NCBI GenBank assembly: GCA_038246975.1
Contig: JBBRVJ010000031.1
Span: 1 to 24,662, forward strand
Length of the DNA: 24,662 bases
Direction: 5' to 3'
Source: JAIYDJ01 sp038246975
Lineage (GTDB): Bacteria > Pseudomonadota > Alphaproteobacteria > Rhodobacterales > Rhodobacteraceae
Within the stretch, counting starts at the first letter, position 1. Every line of letters starts with the position of its first letter. The notes beneath the pieces are model-generated. The model ran no database searches. It was not told the DNA's origin and was given only the letters and a program-made list of their open reading frames with translations. Below are positions 1 through 6,670 of the stretch, piece by piece. The translations under genes were made by a program, and so were the position numbers.

Positions 1-579
1 AATCGTCGAGGTGTCGAAGTCCGGATTGCCGGGGTCTTCGCGTTCGGGCGAAAAGCCCAGGAAGAAATCCACTCCAGACCGCAACCCGCCCCGTTCAAGG
101 ATCGGGCGCACCAGATCGTCGGTCGTGCCGGGATAGGTGGTCGATTCCAGAACCACCAACTGCCCCGGTCGCAGGGTGGCCGCAATGCTGGCACAGGTGC
201 GCTCGACATAAGACAGGTCGGGGTCGCGGTGCTTGGTCAGCGGCGTCGGCACGCAGATCACGATGACGTCGCACCCGCCCAACTGCGCAAAGTCGGTCGT
301 CGCCCCGAACCGCCCGGCTCCGGTCTGCTCGGTCAACACCCGGTCCGACACCGCCCCGATATAGGACCGCCCGGCCTCGATGGCCACGATCTTGCCGGGG
401 TCGATATCGAACCCTGTGACGGGATACCCGGCGCGCGCGGTGGTGATGGCCAGCGGCAGACCGACATAGCCCAGCCCGATCACGCCCACGCGGGCGCTGC
501 GGTCGGTCAGTCTGGCAAGCAGGGTCGCATGAACTGGCAGCGGGGCCAGACTGGACGGGGCGTGCACGGGGGCAGACAT
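1..579 (-). CDS. Nucleotide-sugar dehydrogenase, WbpA/TviB type (N-terminal part, cut by window edge)
   Basis: Reading the minus strand from the ATG at 579 gives 193 residues open to the window edge. After about 30 leading residues comes a Rossmann dinucleotide-binding start, VGVIGLGYVGLPLA, then the characteristic VPTPLTKHRDPDLSYV segment and SPEREDPGN near the truncated end. These segments are typical of the UDP-N-acetyl-hexosamine 6-dehydrogenases (WbpA, TviB), which oxidise C6 of the sugar nucleotide with two NAD+ to give a uronic acid for capsule, O-antigen or exopolysaccharide. The catalytic cysteine and the C-terminal UDP-binding domain lie outside the window. A good ribosome site (AAGGAG, six bases upstream of the ATG) supports the start. 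It is divergent from the ABC ATPase gene at 828 and fits the glycan theme of the neighbours. The exact sugar cannot be told from this fragment. Confidence 0.9.
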   Translation of the reverse strand, partial: MSAPVHAPSSLAPLPVHATLLARLTDRSARVGVIGLGYVGLPLAITTARAGYPVTGFDIDPGKIVAIEAGRSYIGAVSDRVLTEQTGAGRFGATTDFAQLGGCDVIVICVPTPLTKHRDPDLSYVERTCASIAATLRPGQLVVLESTTYPGTTDDLVRPILERGGLRSGVDFFLGFSPEREDPGNPDFDTSTI

Positions 580-687
580 CGCATCTCCTTTGCACCGGCC
601 GGCCTGGACCATCTGGCCACCGCCGGACTGGCTGTCAAGCACGCCATCTCCGTGCCGCACGCATCGCCGGTACAACGCGAGACTGTC

Positions 688-731
688 TGCACAGGGGGTG
701 TACAGGGGGTGTACGGCAGGTGCACAGGTCG
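688..731. repeat. Four tandem 11-bp repeats in a divergent intergenic region
   Basis: Four consecutive 11-base units start at 688, 699, 710 and 721: TGCACAGGGGG, TGTACAGGGGG, TGTACGGCAGG and TGCACAGGTCG. The core TGYAC is kept in all four. The unit is about one helical turn, so the copies face the same side of the DNA, as binding sites for a cooperative regulator would. The array sits between the start of the sugar dehydrogenase (minus) and the ABC ATPase (plus), so it could control either. The function is inferred; only the repeat is observed. Confidence 0.75.
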
Positions 732-827
732 CGCTACCTCATTCAATAAACCCCGTGGACGCCTCGGCGTTCCTCGGCTAGCGTTCGGCGCAACGGAAAC
801 CGGTTCGATACAAAGGGTCTGGCAGCG

Positions 828-2720
828 GTGGTCCCAAGTTCTGATCTGCTGCGAATCGAAGATCTTGGTATCTCGTTCCAGATGCTGGGCGGCCCGTTGC
901 AGGCGGTGCGCGGGGCCAGTCTGCGGGTGCTGCCGGGCAAGGTCACCGCGCTGGTGGGCGAATCCGGGTCGGGAAAATCCGTGATAAGTCAGGCGGTTAT
1001 GGGCATCCTGCCCCGTATCGCCAGTGCAACCGGGCGCATCCTGTTCGATGATCCGGCAACCCCGGGTGCCCCCGTCGATATCCTGTCGATGCCGCTCGAC
1101 GGCCCCGAAATTCGCGCGCTGCGCGGGCGGCGAATGGGCAAGATATTTCAGGAACCGATGACTTCGCTCTCGCCGCTGCACACCATCGGCAACCAGATCG
1201 GCGAGGTATTGCGCATCCACGAAGCCGCCACCACAGCCCAGCAACGCGAAAGCACGATCGACATGTTGGGGCTGGTAGGCTTCCCAGACCCTAGGCGTGC
1301 GATCGACATGTATCCGTTCGAGCTGTCAGGCGGCATGCGGCAGCGGGCGATGATCGCCATGGCCCTGATCTGCCGCCCCGCCCTTCTGGTTGCGGACGAG
1401 CCTACTACCGCGCTGGATGTGACGATTCAGGCGCAGATTCTGGAACTGCTGGCCGAATTGCAGCAAAAGCTGAACATGGCGATGCTGCTGATCACCCATG
1501 ACCTTGGCGTGGTTGCCAACGTCGCAGACGAGGTGGTGGTGATCTACCACGGCCAGATCATGGAGGCAGGCCCCGCCGACGCCATCTTCCGCCGCGCGTC
1601 GCATCCGTATCTCAAAGGCCTGATGGCCGCCGTCCCTCATTTCGATATGAAACCCGGCGACCGATTGAAATCATTGCGGGAAATCTCGGTGAATGCGGGC
1701 AAACTTCTGGGCAAAGCCGATGCAAAGGCCATGGTCGCGCCCCTGCCTGACGTTCTGCTTTCGGTCCGCGATGTGGTGAAATCCTATACGACGCGCAACC
1801 AAAGCTTCTTCGGCGTCGGCAATGAAACCGCCGTGCGCGCGGTGGATGGCGTCAGCTTTGACCTGATGCGCGGCGAATGTCTGGGTCTGGTCGGGGAAAG
1901 CGGTTGCGGCAAGACCACGCTCAGCAAAATCCTGATGCGCGCCGTGACGCCCGACGAGGGCATCATCACCTATCACGACGCCCAAGGCCCCCATGACGTG
2001 ATCAACGCCGAAGGCGACGCCCTGCAACACCTGCGCGCCCGTATTCAGATGGTGTTTCAAGACCCGGTATCGTCCCTTTCACCCCGGATGACGGTGCAAA
2101 ACATCCTGACGGAACCGCTGGAGATTCACAAACGCGGCACGCCCGCCATGCGGCTGGAGGCGGTGACGAACCTGATGGAGGCGATCGGGCTGGATCGCCG
2201 CTACCTCAACCGCTATCCCCACAGCTTTTCGGGCGGTCAGCGTCAGCGGATCGGCATCGCCCGCGCGCTGGCGCTTGGCCCCGATCTGGTGATCTGCGAC
2301 GAACCGGTGTCGGCTCTGGATGTGTCGGTGCAGGCACAAATTCTAAACCTTCTCAAGGACTTGCAGAAAGACCTTGGCCTGACTTACCTGTTCATCTCGC
2401 ATAATCTGGCGGTGGTCGACTACATGGCCGACCGGATTGCCGTCATGTACCGCGGGCGGATCGTCGAACTTGCGCCCCGCGCCGCCCTGATGCGCGCGCC
2501 GGTGCATCCCTATACCAGATCCCTGCTGGCCGCCGTACCCTTTCCCGATCTGGACCGCCCGCTAGACTTCGGCACCCTGCGCGCCGGGGCGGGCAGCGAC
2601 CACAGCGGCTGGCCCGCCGCCTTCCAGGAAGGGGGTGAGCGGCATCAGATGCTGGACCTTGGCGGGGGCCATCTTGTCATGGCCCGCCCAGACACCGAAA
2701 CGCAAAGCCTGCGCCTGTGA
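828..2720 (+). CDS. Peptide/nickel-type ABC transporter, fused double ATP-binding protein
   Basis: This 630-residue protein carries two complete ABC ATPase domains of the Opp/Dpp (GsiA, YejF) type, which power uptake of oligopeptides or similar solutes at the cytoplasmic face of the inner membrane. Domain 1: Walker A GESGSGKS 44-51, Q-loop FQEP 107-110, signature LSGGMRQR 166-173, Walker B ending VADEP 188-192, switch H224. Domain 2: Walker A GESGCGKT 356-363, FQDP 410-413, FSGGQRQR 467-474, VICDEP 488-493, H525. Each domain ends with the oligopeptide-family HPY(L/T)xxLxAAVP tail (259-270 and 560-571). All catalytic residues are present, so it should be active. The start is a GTG with a modest AAAGGG ten bases upstream. 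No permease or binding-protein gene lies beside it in the window, so its partners must be elsewhere. The substrate cannot be read from the sequence. Confidence 0.93.
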   Translation: MVPSSDLLRIEDLGISFQMLGGPLQAVRGASLRVLPGKVTALVGESGSGKSVISQAVMGILPRIASATGRILFDDPATPGAPVDILSMPLDGPEIRALRGRRMGKIFQEPMTSLSPLHTIGNQIGEVLRIHEAATTAQQRESTIDMLGLVGFPDPRRAIDMYPFELSGGMRQRAMIAMALICRPALLVADEPTTALDVTIQAQILELLAELQQKLNMAMLLITHDLGVVANVADEVVVIYHGQIMEAGPADAIFRRASHPYLKGLMAAVPHFDMKPGDRLKSLREISVNAGKLLGKADAKAMVAPLPDVLLSVRDVVKSYTTRNQSFFGVGNETAVRAVDGVSFDLMRGECLGLVGESGCGKTTLSKILMRAVTPDEGIITYHDAQGPHDVINAEGDALQHLRARIQMVFQDPVSSLSPRMTVQNILTEPLEIHKRGTPAMRLEAVTNLMEAIGLDRRYLNRYPHSFSGGQRQRIGIARALALGPDLVICDEPVSALDVSVQAQILNLLKDLQKDLGLTYLFISHNLAVVDYMADRIAVMYRGRIVELAPRAALMRAPVHPYTRSLLAAVPFPDLDRPLDFGTLRAGAGSDHSGWPAAFQEGGERHQMLDLGGGHLVMARPDTETQSLRL

Positions 2721-2793
2721 CCCCGCTCCGGAGACGCGGTTATTGCCATGCGGACGCTGACCCGCTATCACAACGCCGTGATCTGGCACATCA

Positions 2794-2808
2794 GCGGCAC
2801 CGTGCCGC
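2794..2808. promoter_or_regulatory. Short perfect inverted repeat ahead of the glycosyltransferase run
   Basis: GCGGCAC and GTGCCGC face each other around one central base. It lies in the 238-bp gap between the ABC ATPase stop and the glycosyltransferase start at 2959, the natural place for a promoter or operator of the 2959-9901 gene run. GC-rich palindromes of this size also arise by chance, so the regulatory reading is weak. I see no convincing -35/-10 pair and no small gene in the gap. Confidence 0.25.
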
Positions 2809-2958
2809 ATGTTTGCCCCCGCTTGTGCCACGCCGCCCCGCTGCATCCGGGGACTGGCGCGATCTGGATTACGGAGTCCGATCTTGACCCGAACCGACTG
2901 CCCTGCCGCCGATCCGCGATTCAACGCCAAGCCCCTCATCCGGCAGGAGTTCTGACCC

Positions 2959-4170
2959 ATGCCCCGCCGCTACGAAGACGCCCGCATTCTGATGTACAGC
3001 CACGACACCTTTGGTCTGGGCCACCTTCGCCGCTGCCGCACCATTGCCCATGCGTTGGTCGAAAAACATCGCGGTCTGAACATCCTGATCATGTCGGGGG
3101 CGACCATCGCCGGGGCCTTCAACTATCGCAGCCGGGTCGATTTCGTGAAGATCCCCTCGGTGATCAAACTGCGCAACGGCGAATATACCTCGCTGGCCCG
3201 GCACATCGACCTCGCCGATACGCTCAAGATGCGCGAGTCGATCATCCGCCATACCGCCGAGACGTATCAGCCCGACATCTTCATCGTCGACAAGGAACCG
3301 ATGGGATTGCGCGGCGAGGTCCAGGAAACGCTGGCTTATCTGAAGTCCAGGGACACCAAACTGGTGCTGGGTCTGCGCGAGGTGATGGACGCGCCGCATT
3401 TGCTGGACGCCGAATGGAAACAGCACGACGTGATGCAGAAGATCGGTCATTTCTACGATTCGATCTGGGTCTATGGCCCACGCGATTTCTATGACCCGCT
3501 GGTCGGTCTGGATGTGCCGCCCGAGGTGCGGGCCAAGATGGATTTCGTCGGGTTCCTGCAACGGTCGGTTGCGACCGGCGAGGATCCAGCCCACCGCCCG
3601 ACCGGGGATTATCTGCTGGTCACCACCGGGGGCGGCGGGGATGGCGCCGAACTGGTGCATGACGTGATGAGCGCCTATCAGCAGGACCCCGGCCTGACCC
3701 ATCAGGCGCTGATCGTGCTGGGGCCCTACATGTCGGCCAAACAGCGCGCCAAACTCAGACGAAAAGGCGCGAAAATCCCCTACATCAAGGTGATCGAGTT
3801 CGACAACCGCATGGAAGAGTTGATCGCCGGAGCAACCGGTGTTGTTGCCATGGGTGGTTACAACACCTTTTGCGAAATTATGTCTTTCGACAAACCTGCC
3901 CTGATTGTCCCCCGCGTCAAACCCCGCGAGGAACAACTGATTCGTGCCACGCGCGCCGCCGAACTGGGTCTCATCGACATGCTGCTGCCAGAGGAGTCCG
4001 CCGATCCGCTGCGTCTGGCCGCCGTGCTGCGTGCGCTTCCCAACCGGCCAGCACCGTCGAAGGCGGGCAGCGCGCTGGCGCTGGACGGGTTGACCCATAT
4101 CTCTGAAATCGTTGGCGGCTGGCTGGATCTCCGCCGCCGCGACTCCGCTGCCGCAGCGGTTATGGCCTGA
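2959..4170 (+). CDS. MurG-like glycosyltransferase (COG4671-type predicted glycosyltransferase)
   Basis: A 403-residue GT-B-fold glycosyltransferase. The N-terminal half opens with YSHDTFGLGHLRRCRTIAHAL (residues 13-33), the glycine/histidine loop seen in MurG and related families. The C-terminal donor-binding half has a glycine-rich turn at TTGGGGDG (222-229), the MGGYNT loop (298-303) and PRxxxxEEQLIRA (318-330), the position where family members grip the sugar nucleotide. There is no signal peptide or clear membrane segment, so it probably acts at the cytoplasmic membrane face. AGGAG at 2945-2949 sits nine bases before the ATG. It is first in a same-strand run with the next two glycosyltransferases and the ABC-like gene. 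The second MurG-like protein (5422-6561) is a distant paralogue. Donor and acceptor are unknown. Confidence 0.85.
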   Translation: MPRRYEDARILMYSHDTFGLGHLRRCRTIAHALVEKHRGLNILIMSGATIAGAFNYRSRVDFVKIPSVIKLRNGEYTSLARHIDLADTLKMRESIIRHTAETYQPDIFIVDKEPMGLRGEVQETLAYLKSRDTKLVLGLREVMDAPHLLDAEWKQHDVMQKIGHFYDSIWVYGPRDFYDPLVGLDVPPEVRAKMDFVGFLQRSVATGEDPAHRPTGDYLLVTTGGGGDGAELVHDVMSAYQQDPGLTHQALIVLGPYMSAKQRAKLRRKGAKIPYIKVIEFDNRMEELIAGATGVVAMGGYNTFCEIMSFDKPALIVPRVKPREEQLIRATRAAELGLIDMLLPEESADPLRLAAVLRALPNRPAPSKAGSALALDGLTHISEIVGGWLDLRRRDSAAAAVMA

Positions 4171-4183
4171 CGTGGAACCGGTC

Positions 4184-5425
4184 ATGCGGCGCAAGGTTGC
4201 GGTGGTGCTGAAAGGTTACCCGCGCCTGTCCGAAACCTTCATCGCTGCCGAATTGCTGGGGCTGGAGCGGGCGGGGTTCGACCTGACGCTGATCTCGCTG
4301 CGCCATCCCACCGACAAGAAACGCCATCCGGTACATGACGAAATTCGCGCGCCGGTGCTGTATTTGCCGGAATACCTGTATCAGGAACCGCTGCGCGTTC
4401 TGCGCGGGCTGAGGTTCAGCCTGCGTCGGCCCGGATTTGGCGCGGCGTTTCGCCGTTTCCTGCGTGATGTACGGCGCGACCCCACGCCCAACCGGGGGCG
4501 GAGGTTCGGGCAGGCCTGCGTTCTGGCGGCAGAGTGTCCTGCGGGCACCGGCTGGCTGCACGCACATTTCATTCATACCCCGGCCTCGGTGACGGCCTAT
4601 GCCAGCCTGATCACCGGGCTGGGCTGGACCTGTTCGGCCCATGCCAAGGACATCTGGACAGCCCCCGACTGGGACTTGTCCGAAAAGTTGGCAGAAATGC
4701 GGTGGGCCGTGACCTGCACCCATGCCGGATACGATCAGTTGCGCAAACTGGCCGGGGACAAGGGCACGGTCCATCTCAGCTATCATGGGCTGGACCTGTC
4801 CCGGTTTGACGAACCTGACACGACTGGCACGGTGCACGACGGGACCGATCCCGATGATCCGGTGCGCCTGATCAGCGTAGGCCGGGCGGTCGAGAAAAAG
4901 GGCTACGACACCCTGCTGCACGCCCTGCACCGCCTGCCCGCCACCCTGCACTGGCGGCTGGAACAAATTGGTGGCGGCGGTGATCTGCCGAAACTCATGG
5001 CGCTGGCCACGGATCTGGGCCTGTCCGACCGCATCATCTGGCGCGGCGCGCTGGATCAGCGCGAGGTGCTGGACCGTTACCGCGCCTCGGATATCTTTGT
5101 GCTTGCGTGCAAAATCGCGGCGGATGGCGACCGGGATGGCCTGCCGAATGTTCTGGTCGAAGCGGCGAGCCAGCATCTGGCCTGCCTGTCCACCACCGTA
5201 TCGGGCGTGCCCGAACTGTTCACCGATGACCTGAACGGCCTGCTGGTTGCCCCCGAAGACCCCCCAGCCCTTGCCGACGCTTTGGAAAAGCTGATCCGCA
5301 ACCCCGCCTTGCGCGCTCGTCTGGGCGATGCCGCCTCGGCACGGGTGCGACATGACTTTGACCAACACGTCAGCATCCGGCAACTCGCAGCCCTGTTTGA
5401 TGCCGGATGGAGCACCCCCCGATGA
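4184..5425 (+). CDS. GT4-family glycosyltransferase
   Basis: A 413-residue GT-B glycosyltransferase of the retaining GT4 type, resembling colanic-acid/exopolysaccharide enzymes such as WcaL. Signs: KGYPRLSETFI near the N-terminus (10-20), HAHF (127-129 region), SAHAKDIW (151-158), the phosphate-binding SVGRAVEKKGYDTLL (231-245), and a C-terminal DGLPNVLVEAAS followed by VSGVPELF. The usual E-x7-E motif reads D318-x7-E326, a conservative change at the first acid. It begins 13 bases after the previous stop. I chose the ATG at 4184 because homologues begin just before the first beta strand; an in-frame GTG at 4172 is possible. Its stop overlaps the next start in an ATGA, which suggests translational coupling. 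The sugar transferred is unknown. Confidence 0.88.
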   Translation: MRRKVAVVLKGYPRLSETFIAAELLGLERAGFDLTLISLRHPTDKKRHPVHDEIRAPVLYLPEYLYQEPLRVLRGLRFSLRRPGFGAAFRRFLRDVRRDPTPNRGRRFGQACVLAAECPAGTGWLHAHFIHTPASVTAYASLITGLGWTCSAHAKDIWTAPDWDLSEKLAEMRWAVTCTHAGYDQLRKLAGDKGTVHLSYHGLDLSRFDEPDTTGTVHDGTDPDDPVRLISVGRAVEKKGYDTLLHALHRLPATLHWRLEQIGGGGDLPKLMALATDLGLSDRIIWRGALDQREVLDRYRASDIFVLACKIAADGDRDGLPNVLVEAASQHLACLSTTVSGVPELFTDDLNGLLVAPEDPPALADALEKLIRNPALRARLGDAASARVRHDFDQHVSIRQLAALFDAGWSTPR

Positions 5426-6561
5426 CCGCCCCCGCATCCCCGCGCGCGTTCTATTATGTCCAGCATCTGCTGGGTATCGGTCACATCGCCCGCGCCAGCC
5501 GCGTGGCCGACGCGCTGGTGCGCGACGGGTTCGAGGTGACGATGGTCACAGGCGGCCTGCCCGTGGCGGGGTTCCCCGGTCCGGGCGTCCGCCATATCGC
5601 CCTGCCCCCGGTGCGCGCGGGCAACGCCAGCATGGCGGGCCTGACCGATGCCGACGGCACCCCCGTTGACGACGCCTTCAAGAACAACCGCCGCGACCTG
5701 CTGTTGGCCGCCTATCGCGACTGCCGCCCCGATGTTGTGATCACCGAGGCGTTCCCCTTTGGCCGCCGCCAGATGCGGTTCGAACTGATCCCCCTGCTGG
5801 ACGCGGTCCATGCAACCATGCCGCGCCCCATCGTCGTGTCGTCGGTCCGCGACATCCTGCAGGAAAATCGCAAGCCGGGGCGGGCTGAAGAGAGCCTTGG
5901 ACAGGCGGTGAAGTATTTCGACCGTATCCTTGTCCACGGCGACCCGACGTTCGCCCGGCTGGAAGAGACTTTCCCGCCGGCCGTGCAGATTGCCGACAAG
6001 ATCATCTACGGCGGCCTTGTGGCTCCGCCGCCACCCACGCCTTCGGCGGACAGGTTCGATATCGTGGTGTCGGCGGGCGGTGGTGCCGCCGGGGCCGCCA
6101 TGTTGCGCGCGACGGCGGGGGCGGTGCATCTGCTGCCCGCAAACCTGACATGGTGCCTGATTGCCGGTGTGAATCTCGCGCAGGCCGATTACGATGCTTT
6201 GGCCGCCGCCATACCGACCAACACCACCCTGATCCGGTTTCGCCGCGACTTTACGGGCCTGTTGTCCCGCGCAACTCTGTCGGTCTCGCAGGCAGGATAC
6301 AACACGGCGGGCGATGTTCTGGTCGCGGGATGCCGCAGCCTGATGGTTCCGTTTGTCGGCGGCGGGGAAACCGAGCAGGCCTTGCGCGCCGAACGGCTGG
6401 CCGCACTGGGGCTGGCCCATGTCCTGACCGAAGACGCCCTGACCCCGGAACAAGTGGCACAGGCAATCAAGGCCGCGCTGGCCGCACCCCCGCCCCCGCG
6501 CCATACGCTGGACCTGAACGGCGCGGAGCAGGCGGCGCATCTGATCCGCAGCTTGCTGTAA
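5422..6561 (+). CDS. Second MurG-like glycosyltransferase
   Basis: A 379-residue GT-B glycosyltransferase related to the one at 2959-4170. It has GIGHIARASRVADAL (18-32) at the N-terminus, SAGGGAAG (217-224) at the start of the donor domain, SQAGYNT (289-295) and a GGGETEQALRAERLA loop (313-327) where UDP-sugar transferases contact the nucleotide sugar. The chosen ATG (5422) overlaps the upstream TGA as ATGA and has GGAG nine bases before it; an in-frame ATG at 5407 lacks a good ribosome site. No membrane segment is evident. Having two MurG-like enzymes around one GT4 enzyme suggests stepwise building of a short glycan or glycolipid. Substrates are unknown. Confidence 0.85.
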   Translation: MTAPASPRAFYYVQHLLGIGHIARASRVADALVRDGFEVTMVTGGLPVAGFPGPGVRHIALPPVRAGNASMAGLTDADGTPVDDAFKNNRRDLLLAAYRDCRPDVVITEAFPFGRRQMRFELIPLLDAVHATMPRPIVVSSVRDILQENRKPGRAEESLGQAVKYFDRILVHGDPTFARLEETFPPAVQIADKIIYGGLVAPPPPTPSADRFDIVVSAGGGAAGAAMLRATAGAVHLLPANLTWCLIAGVNLAQADYDALAAAIPTNTTLIRFRRDFTGLLSRATLSVSQAGYNTAGDVLVAGCRSLMVPFVGGGETEQALRAERLAALGLAHVLTEDALTPEQVAQAIKAALAAPPPPRHTLDLNGAEQAAHLIRSLL

Positions 6562-6670
6562 AGCCTGCAGTATACCTTTGCCGCCCATCTGGACAGGCTG
6601 CGATCAACCCTGCTAGGCTTGCCCTTACTGCAATTGCCGCAGCCTTTGCATCCCGGACCCGATAGCCGTC

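Noticed and set aside
688..731. CRISPR-like array
   Set aside because: The units are only 11 bases and tandem with no spacers; the same holds for 14527-14570.
2748..3494. A 248-codon plus-strand frame starting in the gap before the first glycosyltransferase
   Set aside because: Most of it overlaps the glycosyltransferase gene in another frame, it has no ribosome site and no recognisable family features.
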